Source of the DNA: Nemertoderma westbladi | Lineage: Eukaryota; Xenacoelomorpha; Nemertodermatida; Nemertodermatidae | Assembly: GCA_032718475.1 (NCBI GenBank) | Contig: JAUCBJ010001100.1 | Coordinates: 1 to 64,000 of the forward strand | Direction: 5' to 3' | Length of the DNA stretch: 64,000 nt | In this document: positions 14,545-30,200 of the stretch, in pieces | Position numbering within the stretch: the stretch's first letter is position 1 | Layout of the letters: each line of letters starts with the position of its first letter | Translations under genes and position numbers: made by a program | Notes under the pieces: model-generated | What the model was told of the DNA's origin: nothing | Database searches by the model: none | The model's input: only the letters and a program-made list of their open reading frames with translations

Positions 14545-17500
14545 CAATATTCACTCGCAGTATAACTGCTCCACCATTCACTCACAGTATAACTGCTCCA
14601 CCATTCATTCACATTGTAACTGCTCCACCATTCATTCACAGTATAACTGCTCCACCATTCACTCACAGTATAACTGCTCCACCATTCACAGTATAACTGC
14701 TCCACCATTCGCAGTATAACTGCTCCACCATTCACTCGCAGTATAACTGCTCCACCACTCATAATATACTGCTCCACCATTCACAGTATAACTGCTCCAC
14801 CATTCGCAGTATAACTGCTCCACCATTCACTCGCAGTATAACTGCTCCACCACTCATAATATACTGCTCCAATATTCACTCGCAGTATAACTGCTCCACC
14901 ATTCACTCATAGTATAATTGCTCCACCATTCACTCACAACTGCTCCACCATTCACAGTATAACTGCTCCACCATTCGCAGTATAACTGCTCCACCATTCA
15001 CTCACAGTATAACTGCTCCACCATTCACTCACAACTGCTCCACCATTCACAGTATAACTGCTCCACCATTCGCAGTATAACTGCTCCACCATTCACTCGC
15101 AGTATAACTGCTCCACCACTCATAATATACTGCTCCAATATTCACTCGCAGTATAACTGCTCCACCATTCACTCACAGTATAACTGCTCCACCATTCATT
15201 CACATTATAACTGCTCCACCATTCATTCACAGTATAACTGCTCCACCATTCACTCACAGTATAACTGCTCCACCATTCACAGTATAACTGCTCCACCATT
15301 CACAGTATAACTGCTCCACCATTCGCAGTATAACTGCTCCACCATTCACTCACAGTATAACTGCTCCACCATTCGCAGTATAACTGCTCCACCATTCACT
15401 CACAACTGCTCCACCATTCACTCACAGTATAACTGCTCCACCATTCACAATATAACTGCTCCACCATTCACAGTATAACTGCTCCACCATTCGCAGTATA
15501 ACTGCTCCACCATTCACTCACAGTATAACTGCTCCACCATTCGCAGTATAACTGCTCCACCATTCACTCGCAGTATAACTGCTCCACCATTCATTCACAG
15601 TATAACTGCTCCACCATTCATTCACATTATAACTGCTCCACCATTCACTCACAACTGATCCACCATTCACTCACAGTATAACTGCTCCACCATTCACTCA
15701 CAACTGCTCCACCATTCACTCACAGTATAACTGCTCCACCATTCATTCACAGTATAACTGATCCACCATTCACTCACAGTATAACTGCTCCACCATTCAT
15801 TCACAGTATAACTGCTCCACCATTCACAGTATAACTGCTCCGCCATTCACAGTATAACTGCTCCACCATTCGCAGTATAACTGCTCCACCATTCACTCAC
15901 AGTATAACTGATCCACCATTCACTCACAGTATAACTGCTCCACCATTCATTCACAGTATAACTGCTCCACCATTCATTCACAGTATAACTGCTCCACCAT
16001 TCACAATATAACTGCTCCGCCATTCACTCGCAGTATAACTGCTCCACCATTCATTCACAGAATAACTGATCCACCATTCACTCACAGTATAACTGCTCCA
16101 CCATTCATTCACAGTATAACTGCTCCACCATTCATTCACAGTATAACTGCTCCACCATTCACAATATAACTGCTCCACCATTCACTCGCAGTATAACTGC
16201 TCCACCATTCGCTCACAGTATAACTGCTCCACCATTCACTCACAGTATAACTGCTCCACCATTCGCAGTATAACTGCTCCACCATTCATAGTATAACTGA
16301 TCCACCATTCACAGTATAACTGCTCTGCCATTCACAGTATAACTGCTCCGCCATTCGCAGTATAACTGCTCCACCATTTGCAGTATAACTGCTCCACCAT
16401 TCATAGTATAACTGATCCACCATTCACTCGCAGTATAACTGCTCCACCATTCACTCGCAGTATAACTGCTCCACCACTCACAATATACTGCTCCACTATT
16501 CACTCGCAGTATAACTGCTCCACCATTCATTCACAGTATAACTGCTCCACCATTCACTCACAACTGCTCCACCATTCACTCACAGTATAACTGCTCCACC
16601 ATTCATTCACAGTATAACTGATCCACCATTCACAGTATAACTGTTCCACCATTCATTCACAGTATAACTGCTCCACCATTCACTCACAGTATAACTGCTC
16701 CACCATTCATTCACAGTATAACTGCTCCACCATTCACTCACAACTGCTCCACCATTCACTCACAGTATAACTGCTCCACCATTCATTCACAGTATAACTG
16801 CTCCACCATTCACAATATAACTGCTCCACCATTCACTCGCAGTATAACTGTTCCACCATTCACTCACAGTATAACTGCTCCACCATTCACTCGCAGTATA
16901 ACTGCTCCACCATTCACTCACAGTATAACTGCTCCACCATTCGCAGTATAACTGCTCCACCATTCATAGTATAACTGATCCACCATTCACAGTATAACTG
17001 CTCTGCCATTCACAGTATAACTGCTCCGCCATTCGCAGTATAACTGCTCCACCATTCGCAGTATAACTGCTCCACCATTCACTCACAGTATAACTGCTCC
17101 ACCATTCACTCACAGTATAACTGCTCCACCATTTACTCACAGTATAACTGCTCCACCATTCACTCACAGTATAACTGCTCCACCATTCACTCACAGTATA
17201 ACTGCTCCACCATTCGCAGTATAACTGCTCCACCATTCACAGTATAACTGTTCCACCATTCATAGTATAACTCATCCACCACTCACAGTATAACTGCTCC
17301 GCCATTCGCAGTATATCTGCTCCGCCATTCGCAGTATAACTGCTCCACCATTCGCAGTATAACTGCTCCACCATTCACTCACAGTATAACTGCTCCACCA
17401 TTCACTCACAGTATAACTGCTCCACCATTCACTCACAGTATAACTGCTCCACCATTCACTCGCAGTATAACTGCTCCACCATTCACTCGCAGTATAACTG

Positions 17501-20500
17501 CTCCACCATTCGCAGTATAACTGCTCCACCATTCACAGTATAACTGCTCCACCATTCACAGTATAACTGCTCCACCATTCACTCACAGTATAACTGCTCC
17601 ACCATTCACAGTATAACTGCTCCACCATTCACTCACAGTATAACTGCTCCACCATTCACTCACAGTATAACTGCTCCACCATTCACTCGCAGTATAACTG
17701 CTCCACCATTCACTCACAGTATAACTGCTCCACCATTCACTCACAGTATAACTGCTCCGCCATTCACTCGCAGTATAACTGCTCCACCATTCACTCACAG
17801 TATAACTGCTCCGCCATTCGCAGTATAACTGCTCCGCCATTCGCAGTATAACTGCTCCGCCATTCGCATTATAACTGCTCCACCATTCGCAGTATAACTG
17901 CTCTACCATTCACTCACAGTATAACTGCTCCACCATTCACTCACAGTATAACTGCTCCACCATTCACTCGCAGTATAACTGCTCCACCATTCACTCGCAG
18001 TATAACTGCTGCACCATTCGCAGTATAACTGCTCCACCATTCACTCCCAGTATAACTGCTCCACCATTCACTCACAGTATAACTGCTCCACTATTCACTC
18101 GCAGTATAACTGCTCCACCATTCACTCGCAGTATAACTGCTCCACCATTCGCAGTATAACCGCTCCACCATTCACTCACAGTATAACTGCTCCACCATTC
18201 ACTCACAGTATAACTGCTCCACCATTCACTCACAGTATAACTGCTCCGCCATTCGCAGTATAACTGCTCCGCCATTCGCAGTATAACTGCTCCGCCATTC
18301 GCATTATAACTGCTCCACCATTCGCAGTATAACTGCTCCACCATTCACTCACAGTATAACTGCTCCACCATTCACTCACAGTATAACTGCTCCACCATTC
18401 ACTCACAGTATAACTGCTCCACCATTCACAGTATAACTGCTCCACCATTCACTCACAGTATAACTGCTCCACCATTCACTCACAGTATAGCTGCTCCACC
18501 ATTCATTCACAGTATAACTGCTCCACCATTCGCTCACAGTATAACTGTTCCACCATTCACTCACAGTATAACTGCTCCACCATTCACAGTATAACTGCTC
18601 CACCATTCACTCACAGTATAACTGCTCCACCATTCACTCACAGTATAGCTGCTCCACCATTCACTCACAGTATAACTGCTCCACCATTCACTCACAGTAT
18701 AACTGCTCCACCATTCACTCACAGTATAACTGCTCCACCATTCACTCACAGTATAACTGCTCCACCATTCATAGTATAACTGCTCCACCATTCACAGTAT
18801 AACTGCTCCACCATTCACTCACAGTATAACTGCTCCACCATTCACTCACAGTATAACTGCTCCACCATTCATAGTATAACTGCTCCACCATTCATTCACA
18901 GTATAACTGCTCCACCATTCACAATATAACTGATCCACCATTCACTCGCAGTATAACTGCTCCACCATTCACTCACAGTATAACTGCTCCACCATTCACT
19001 CACAGTATAACTGCTCCACCATTCACTCGCAGTATAACTGCTCCACCATTCACTCGCAGTATAACTGCTCCACCATTCGCAGTATAACTGCTCCACCATT
19101 CACTCACAGTATAACTGCTCCACCATTCACTCACAGTATAACTGCTCCACCATTCACTCGCAGTATAACTGCTCCACCATTCGCAGTATAACTGCTCCAC
19201 CATTCACTCACAGTATAACTGCTCCACCATTCACTCACAGTATAACTGCTCCACCATTCACTCACAGTATAACTGCTCCGCCATTCGCAGTATAACTGCT
19301 CCGCCATTCGCAGTATAACTGCTCCGCCATTCGCATTATAACTGCTCCACCATTCGCAGTATAACTGCTCCACCATTCACTCACAGTATAACTGCTCCAC
19401 CATTCACTCACAGTATAACTGCTCCACCATTCACAGTATAACTGCTCCACCATTCACTCACAGTATAACTGCTCCACCATTCACTCACAGTATAACTGCT
19501 CCACCATTCATTCACAGTATTAACTGCTCCACCATTCGCTCACAGTATAACTGCTCCACCATTCACTCGCAGTATAACTGCTCCACCATTCACTCACAGT
19601 ATAACTGCTCCACCATTCACTCACAGTATAACTGCTCCACCATTCACTCACAGTATAACTGCTCCACCATTCACTCACAGTATAACTGCTCCACCATTCA
19701 TAGTATAACTGCTCCACCATTCACTCGCAGTATAACTGCTCCACCATTCACTCACAGTATAACTGCTCCACCATTCATAGTATAACTGCTCCACCATTCA
19801 CAGTATAACTGCTCCACCATTCACTCACAGTATAACTGCTCCACCATTCACTCACAGTATAACTGCTCCACCATTCATAGTATAACTGCTCCACCATTCA
19901 TTCACAGTATAACTGCTCCACCATTCACAATATAACTGCTCCACCATTCACTCGCAGTATAACTGCTCCACCATTCACTCACAGTATAACTGCTCCACCA
20001 TTCACTCACAGTATAACTGCTCCACCATTCACTCACAATATAACTGCTCCACCATTCGCAGTATAACTGCTCCACCATTCATAGTATATCTCATCCACCA
20101 TTCACAGTATAACTGCTCCGCCATTCGCAGTATAACTGCTCCGCCATTCGCAGTATAACTGCTCCGCCATTCGCAGTATAACTGCTCCGCCATTCGCAGT
20201 ATAACTGCTCCACCATTCGCAGTATAACTGCTCCACCATTCACTCGCAGTATAACTGCTCCGCCATTCACAGTATAACTGCTCCACCACTCACAGTATAA
20301 CTGCTCCGCCATTCACAGTATAACTGCTCCGCCATTCACAGTATAACTGCTCCACCATTCACAGTATAACTGCTCCACCACTCACAGTATAACTGCTCCG
20401 CCATTCACAGTATAACTGCTCCACCATTCGCTGTATAACTGCTCCACCATTCACAGTATAACTGCTCCGCCATTCACTCACAGTATAACTGCTCCACCAT

Positions 20501-20763
20501 TCACAGTATAACTGCTCCACCATTCATAGTATAACTGATCCACCATTCACAGTATAACTGCTCCGCCATTCGCTGTATAACTGCTCCACCATTCATAGTA
20601 TATCTCATCCACCATTCACAGTATAACTGCTCCGCCATTCGCTGTATAACTGCTCCACCATTCGCAGTATAACTGCTCCACCATTCACTCACAGTATAAC
20701 TGCTCCGCCATTCACAGTATAACTGCTCCACCACTCACAGTATAACTGCTCCGCCATTCACAG
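14460..20763. repeat. Higher-order block A, copy 2
   Basis: Second copy of the 6.3 kb block. Its left edge coincides with the very first unit of the array (1801), so the duplicated segment begins exactly where the satellite begins. Such near-identity within a fast-changing repeat means recent unequal exchange, or an assembly that placed one segment twice. Confidence 0.88.
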
Positions 20764-22309
20764 TATAACTGCTCCGCCATTCACAGTATAACTGCTCCAC
20801 CATTCATAGTATAACTGATCCACCATTCACAGTATAACTGCTCCGCCATTCGCTGTATAACTGCTCCACCATTCATAGTATATCTCATCCACCATTCACA
20901 GTATAACTGCTCCGCCATTCGCTGTATAACTGCTCCACCATTCGCAGTATAACTGCTCCACCATTCACTCACAGTATAACTGCTCCGCCATTCACAGTAT
21001 AACTGCTCCACCACTCACAGTATAACTGCTCCGCCATTCACAGTATAACTGCTCCGCCATTCACAGTATAACTGCTCCGCCATTCACAGTATAACTGCTC
21101 CACCATTCACAGTATAACTGCTCCGCCATTCATAGTATAACTGCTCCGCCATTCGCTGTATAACTGCTCCACCATTCGCAGTATAACTGCTCCACCATTC
21201 ACTCACAGTATAACTGCTCCGCCATTCACAGTATAACTGCTCCACCACTCACAGTATAACTGCTCCGCCATTCACAGTATAACTGCTCCGCCATTCACAG
21301 TATAACTGCTCCGCCATTCACAGTATAACTGCTCCACCATCTCACAGTATAACTGCTCCGCCATTCACAGTATAACTGCTCCGCCATTCGCAGTATAACT
21401 GCTCCACCATTCGCAGTATAACTGCTCCACCATTCACTCACAGTATAACTGCTCCGCCATTCACAGTATAACTGCTCCGCCATTCATAGTATAACTGCTC
21501 CACCATTCACAGTATAACTGCTCCGCCATTCACAGTATAACTGCTCCACCATTCGCAGTATAACTGTTCCACCATTCACTCACAGTATAACTGCTCCGCC
21601 ATTCACAGTATAACTGCTCCACCACTCACAGTATAACTGCTCCGCCATTCACAGTATAACTGCTCCACCATTCACTCACAGTATAACTGCTCCGCCATTC
21701 ACAGTATAACTGCTCCACCATTCACAGTATAACTGCTCCGCCATTCACAGTATAACTGCTCCACCATTCACAGTATAACTGCTCCACCATTCACAGTATA
21801 ACTGCTCCACCATTCCTCACAGTATAACTGCTCCGCCATTCACAGTATAACTGCTCCGCCATTCATAGTATAACTGCTCCACCATTCACAGTATAACTGC
21901 TCCGCCATTCGCAGTATAACTGCTCCACCATTCGCAGTATAACTGCTCCGCCATTCACAGTATAACTGCTCCGCCATTCATAGTATAACTGCTCCACCAT
22001 TCACAGTATAACTGCTCCGCCATTCGCAGTATAACTGCTCCACCATTCACAGTATAACTGCTCCGCCATTCGCAGTATAACTGCTCCGCCATTCACAGTA
22101 TAACTGCTCCACCATTCACAGTATAACTGCTCCGCCATTCGCTGTATAACTGCTCCGCCATTCACAGTATAACTGCTCCACCATTCACTCACAGTATAAC
22201 TGCTCCACCATTCGCAGTATAACTGCTCCGCCATTCACAGTATAACTGCTCCACCATTCACAGTATAACTGCTCCGCCATTCGCTGTATAACTGCTCCTC
22301 CATTCACAG

Positions 22310-22760
22310 TATAACTGCTCCACCATTCACTCGCAGTATAACTGCTCCACCATTCACAGTATAACTGCTCCACCATTCACTCACAGTATAACTGCTCCAC
22401 CATTCGCAGTATAACTGCTCCACCATTCACTCACAGTATAACTGCTCCACCATTCACAGTATAACTGCTCCACCATTCACTCGCAGTATAACTGCTCCAC
22501 CATTCACAGTATAACTGCTCCACCATTCACTCACAGTATAACTGCTCCACCATTCGCAGTATAACTGCTCCACCATTCACTCACAGTATAACTGCTCCAC
22601 CATTCGCAGTATAACTGCTCCACCATTCACTCACAGTATAACTGCTCCACCATTCACAGTATAACTGCTCCACCATTCACTCACAGTATAACTGCTCCAC
22701 CATTCACAGTATAACTGCTCCACCATTCACTCACAGTATAACTGCTCCACCATTCGCAGT
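22310..22760. repeat. Regular 50-bp dimer zone (27 + 23)
   Basis: For about 450 bp the units alternate strictly 27, 23, 27, 23, giving a clean 50-bp period of roughly nine dimers. Elsewhere the order of unit lengths is irregular. This looks like local amplification of a dimer. Confidence 0.8.
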
Positions 22761-24299
22761 ATAACTGCTCCGCCATTCACAGTATAACTGCTCCACCATT
22801 CATAGTATAACTGCTCCACCATTCACAGTATAACTGCTCCGCCATTCGCTGTATAACTGCTCCGCCATTCACTCACAGTATAACTGCTCCGCCATTCACA
22901 GTATAACTGCTCCACCATTCACTCACAGTATAACTGCTCCGCCATTCACAGTATAACTGCTCCACCATTCACAGTATAACTGCTCCGCCATTCGCTGTAT
23001 AACTGCTCCGCCATTCACAGTATAACTGGTCCACCATTCATAGTATAACTGCTCCACCATTCGCAGTATAACTGTTCCACCATTCACTCACAGTATAACT
23101 GCTCCGCCATTCACAGTATAACTGCTCCACCACTCACAGTGTAACTGCTCCACCATTCACAGTATAACTGCTCCGCCATTCACAGTATAACTGCTCCACC
23201 ATTCACAGTATAACTGCTCCACCATTCATAGTATAACTCATCCACCATTCACAGTATAACTGCTCCACCATTCACTCACAGTATAACTGCTCCGCCATTC
23301 ACAGTATAACTGCTCCACCACTCACAGTGTAACTGCTCCGCCATTCACAGTATAACTGCTCCACCATTCATAGTATAACTCATCCACCATTCACAGTATA
23401 ACTGCTCCACCATTCACAGTATAACTGCTCCGCCATTCATAGTATAACTGCTCCACCATTCACAGTATAACTGCTCCACCATTCACAGTATAACTGCTCC
23501 GCCATTCATAGTATAACTGCTCCACCATTCGCAGTATAACTGCTCCGCCATTCTCCGCCATTCATAGTATAACTGATCCACCATTCACAGTATAACTGCT
23601 CCACCATTCACAGTATAACTGCTCCGCCATTCGCTTGCTCCACCATTCACAGTATAACTGCTCCGCCATTCGCTGTATAACTGCTCCGCCATTCGCAGTA
23701 TAACTGCTCCACCATTCGCAGTATAACTGCTCCGCCATTCACATTATAACTGCTCCACCATTCACTCACAACTGCTCCACCATTCACTCACAGTATAACT
23801 GGTCCACCATTCATAGTATAACTGCTCCACCATTCGCAGTATAACTGTTCCGCCATTCACAGTATAACTGCTCCACCATTCACAGTATAACTGCTCCGCC
23901 ATTCACATTATAACTGCTCCACCATTCACTCACAACTGCTCCACCATTCACTCACAGTATAACTGCTCCACCATTCATAGTATAACTGCTCCACCATTCG
24001 CAGTATAACTGTTCCACCATTCACTCACAGTATAACTGCTCCGCCATTCACAGTATAACTGCTCCACCACTCACAGTGTAACTGCTCCGCCATTCACAGT
24101 ATAACTGCTCCACCATTCACAGTATAACTGCTCCGCCATTCACATTATAACTGCTCCACCATTCACTCACAACTGCTCCACCATTCACTCACAGTATAAC
24201 TGCTCCACCATTCATAGTATAACTGCTCCACCATTCGCAGTATAACTGTTCCACCATTCACTCACAGTATAACTGCTCCGCCATTCACAGTATAACTGC

Positions 24300-27200
24300 T
24301 CCACCACTCACAGTATAACTGCTCCACCATTCATAGTATATCTCATCCACCATTCACAGTATAACTGCTCCACCATTCACTCACAACTGCTCCACCATTC
24401 ACTCACAGTATAACTGCTCAACCATTCACAGTATAACTGTTCCACCATTCGCAGTATAACTGCTCCACCATTCATAGTATAACTGCTCCGCCATTCATAG
24501 TATAACTGCTCCACCACTCACAGTATAACTGCTCCACCATTCATAGTATATCTCATCCACCATTCACAGTATAACTGCTCCACCATTCACTCACAACTGC
24601 TCCACCATTCACTCACAGTATAACTGCTCAACCATTCACAGTATAACTGCTCCACCATTCATAGTATAACTGCTCCGCCATTCACAGTATAACTGCTCCA
24701 CCATTCACTCACAGTATAACTGCTCCACCATTCACTCACAGTATAACTGCTCCACCATTCACTCACAGTATAACTGCTCCACCATTCACTCACAGTATAA
24801 CTGCTCCACCATTCGCAGTATAACTGCTCCACCATTCATTCACAGTATAACTGCTCCACCATTCACTCACAACTGCTCCACCATTCACTCACAGTATAAC
24901 TGCTCAACCATTCACAGTATAACTGTTCCACCATTCGCAGTATAACTGCTCCACCATTCATAGTATAACTGCTCCGCCATTCATAGTATAACTGCTCCAC
25001 CACTCACAGTATAACTGCTCCACCATTCATAGTATATCTCATCCACCATTCACAGTATAACTGCTCCACCATTCACTCACAACTGCTCCACCATTCACTC
25101 ACAGTATAACTGCTCAACCATTCACAGTATAACTGCTCCACCATTCATAGTATAACTGCTCCGCCATTCACAGTATAACTGCTCCACCATTCACTCACAG
25201 TATAACTGCTCCACCATTCACTCACAGTATAACTGCTCCACCATTCACTCACAGTATAACTGCTCCACCATTCACTCACAGTATAACTGCTGCACCATTC
25301 GCAGTATAACTGCTCCACCATTCATTCACAGTATAACTGCTCCACCACTCACAGTATAACTGTTCCACCATTCATTCACAGTATAACTGCTCAGCCATTC
25401 ACAGTATAACTGCTCAACCACTCACAGTATAACTGCTCCACCATTCACTCACAGTATAACTGCTCCACCATTCGCAGTATAACTGCTCCACCATTCATTC
25501 ACAGTATAACTGCTCCACCATTCACAGTATAACTGTTCCACCATTCACTCACAGTATAACTGTTCCACCATTCGCAGTATAACTGCTCCACCATTCATAG
25601 TATAACTGCTCCGCCATTCATAGTATAACTGCTCCACCACTCACAGTATAACTGCTCCACCATTCATAGTATATCTCATCCACCATTCACAGTATAACTG
25701 CTCCACCATTCACTCACAACTGCTCCACCATTCACTCACAGTATAACTGCTCCACCATTCATAGTATAACTGCTCCGCCATTCATAGTATAACTGCTCCA
25801 CCATTCACAGTATAACTGCTCCACCATTCACAGTATAACTGCTCCACCATTCACTCACAGTATAACTGCTCCACCATTCACTCACAGTATAACTGCTCCA
25901 CCATTCGCAGTATAACTGCTCCACCATTCATTCACAGTATAACTGCTCCACCATTCACAGTATAACTGCTCCACCATTCATAGTATAACTGCTCCACCAT
26001 TCATAGTATAACTGCTCCGCCATTCACAGTATAACTGCTCCACCATTCACAGTATAACTGCTCCGCCATTCACTCACAGTATAACTGCTCCACCATTCAC
26101 TCACAGTATAACTGCTCCACCATTCATAGTATAACTGCTCCACCATTCACTCACAGTATAACTGCTCCACCATTCACTCACAGTATAACTGCTCCACCAT
26201 TCACTCACAGTATAACTGCTCCACCATTCACTCACAGTATAACTGCTCCACCATTCGCAGTATAACTGCTCCACCATTCACTCACAGTATAACTGCTCCA
26301 CCATTCACTCACAGTATAACTGCTCCACCATTCACTCACAGTATAACTGCTCCACCATTCGCAGTATAACTGCTCCACCATTCATTCACAGTATAACTGC
26401 TCCACCATTCACAGTATAACTGCTCCACCATTCATAGTATAACTGCTCCACCATTCACAGTATAACTGCTCCGCCATTCGCAGTATAACTGCTCCACCAT
26501 TCACTCACAGTATAACTGCTCCGCCATTCACAGTATAACTGCTCCACCACTCACAGTATAACTGCTCCGCCATTCACAGTATAACTGCTCCACCATTCAC
26601 AGTATAACTGCTCCGCCATTCACAGTATAACTGCTCCACCATTCACAGTATAACTGCTCCACCATTCACTCACAGTATAACTGCTCCACCATTCACTCAC
26701 AGTATAACTGCTCCACCATTCACTCATAGTATAACTGCTCCACCATTCATAGTATAACTGCTCCGCCATTCACAGTATAACTGCTCCACCATTCACTCAC
26801 AGTATAACTGCTCCACCATTCATAGTATAACTGCTCCACCATTCACAGTATAACTGCTCCGCCATTCACTCACAGTATAACTGCTCCGCCATTCACAGTA
26901 TAACTGCTCCACCACTCACAGTATAACTGCTCCGCCATTCACAGTATAACTGCTCCACCATTCACAGTATAACTGCTCCGCCATTCATAGTATTTCTGCT
27001 CCGCCATTCACAGTATAACTGCTCCACCATTCACTCACAGTATAACTGCTCCACCATTCATAGTATAACTGCTCCACCATTCACAGTATAACTGCTCCAC
27101 CATTCACAGTATAACTGCTCCATCATTCGCAGTATAACTGCTCCGGCATTCGCAGTATAACTGCTCCGCCATTCACAGTATAACTGCTCCGCCATTCACA

Positions 27201-30200
27201 GTATAACTGCTCCACCATTCACAGTATAACTGCTCCGCCATTCATAGTATAACTGCTCCGCCATTCATAGTTTAACTGCTCCACCATTCGCAGTATAACT
27301 GCTCCGCCATTCACAGTATAACTGCTCCGCCATTCACAGTATAACTGCTCCACCACTCACAGTATAACTGCTCCACCATTCATAGTATATCTCATCCACC
27401 ATTCACAGTATAACTGCTCCACCATTCACTCACAACTGCTCCACCATTCACTCACAGTATAACTGCTCCACCATTCACTCACAGTATAACTGCTCCGCCA
27501 TTCACAGTATAACTGCTCCACCATTCACTCACAGTATAACTGCTCCACCATTCATAGTATAACTGCTCCGCCATTCGCAGTATAACTGCTCCGCCATTCA
27601 CAGTATAACTGCTCCGCCATTCACAGTATAACTGCTCCACCATTCACAGTATAACTGCTCCGCCATTCATAGTATAACTGCTCCACCATTCATAGTATAA
27701 CTGCTCCGCCATTCGCAGTATAACTGCTCCGCCATTCACAGTATAACTGCTCCACCATTCACTCACAGTATAACTGCTCCACCATTCATAGTATAACTGC
27801 TCCACCATTCATAGTATAACTGCTCCGCCATTCATAGTTTAACTGCTCCACCATTCACAGTATAACTGCTCCGCCATTCATAGTATAACTGCTCCACCAT
27901 TCATAGTATAACTGCTCCGCCATTCGCAGTATAACTGCTCCACCATTCATAGTATAACTGCTCCACCATTCATAGTATAACTGCTCCGCCATTCATAGTT
28001 TAACTGCTCCACCATTCACAGTATAACTGCTCCGCCATTCATAGTATAACTGCTCCACCATTCATAGTATAACTGCTCCGCCATTCGCAGTATAACTGCT
28101 CCGCCATTCACAGTATAACTGCTCCACCATTCACTCACAGTATAACTGCTCCGCCATTCACAGTATAACTGCTCCGCCATTCATAGTATAACTGCTCCAC
28201 CATTCACAGTATAACTGCTCCGCCATTCATAGTATAACTGCTCCGCCATTCATAGTTTAACTGCTCCACCATTCACTCACAGTATAACTGCTCCGCCATT
28301 CACAGTATAACTGCTCCACCATTCACAGTATAACTGCTCCGCCATTCATAGTATAACTGCTCCGCCATTCATAGTTTAACTGCTCCACCATTCACTCACA
28401 GTATAACTGCTCCACCATTCACTCACAGTATAACTGCTCCGCCATTCACTCGCAGTATAACTGCTCCACCATTCACTCACAGTATAACTGCTCCACCATT
28501 CACTCACAGTATAACTGCTCCGCCATTCACTCGCAGTATAACTGCTCCACCATTCACTCACAGTATAACTGCTCCACCATTCACTCACAGTATAACTGCT
28601 CCGCCATTCACAGTATAACTGCTCCACCATTCACTCACAGTATAACTGCTCCGCCATTCACTCGCAGTATAACTGCTCCACCATTCACTCACAGTATAAC
28701 TGCTCCACCATTCACTCACAGTATAACTGCTCCACCATTCACAGTATAACTGATCCACCATTCACTCACAGTATAACTGCTCCACCATTCACTCACAGTA
28801 TAACTGCTCCGCCATTCATAGTATAACTGCTCCGCCATTCATAGTATAACTGCTCCGCCATTCGCAGTATAACTGCTCCACCATTCGCAGTATAACTGCT
28901 CCACCATTCATAGTATAACTGCTCCACCATTCACTCACAGTATAACTGCTCCACCATTCACTCACAGTATAACTGCTCCACCATTCACTCACAGTATAAC
29001 TGCTCCACCATTCGCAGTATAACTGCTCCGCCATTCACAGTATAACTGCTCCACCATTCACAGTATAACTGCTCCGCCATTCGCTGTATAACTGCTCCGC
29101 AATTCACAGTATAACTGGTCCACCATTCATAGTATAACTGCTCCACCATTCGCAGTATAACTGTTCCACCATTCACTCACAGTATAACTGCTCCACCATT
29201 CACTCACAGTATAACTGCTCAACCATTCATAGTATAACTGCTCCACCATTCACAGTATAACTGATCCACCATTCACTCACAGTATAACTGCTCCACCATT
29301 CACAGTATAACTGCTCCACCACTCACAGTGTAACTGCTCCGCCATTCATAGTATAACTGCTCCGCCATTCGCAGTATAACTGCTCCACCATTCGCAGTAT
29401 AACTGCTCCACCATTCATAGTATAACTGCTCCACCATTCACTCACAGTATAACTGCTCCACCATTCACTCACAGTATAACTGCTCCACCATTCACTCACA
29501 GTATAACTGCTCCACCATTCGCAGTATAACTGCTCCGCCATTCACAGTATAACTGCTCCACCATTCACAGTATAACTGCTCCGCCATTCGCTGTATAACT
29601 GCTCCGCCATTCATAGTATAACTGCTCCGCCATTCGCAGTATAACTGCTCCACCATTCACTCACAGTATAACTGCTCCGCCATTCGCAGTATAACTGCTC
29701 CACCATTCGCAGTATAACTGCTCCGCCATTCACTCACAGTATAACTGCTCCACCATTCACTCACAGTATAACTGCTCCGCCATTCACAGTATAACTGATC
29801 CACCATTCACAGTATAACTGCTCCGCCATTCGCTGTATAACTGCTCCGCCATTCACAGTATAACTGGTCCACCATTCATAGTATAACTGCTCCACCATTC
29901 GCAGTATAACTGTTCCACCATTCACTCACAGTATAACTGCTCCGCCATTCACAGTATAACTGCTCCACCACTCACAGTGTAACTGCTCCGCCATTCACAG
30001 TATAACTGCTCCACCATTCACAGTATAACTGCTCCACCATTCATAGTATAACTCATCCACCATTCACAGTATAACTGCTCCACCATTCACAGTATAACTG
30101 CTCCGCCATTCATAGTATAACTGCTCCACCATTCGCAGTATAACTGCTCCGCCATTCATAGTATAACTGATCCACCATTCACAGTATAACTGCTCCACCA

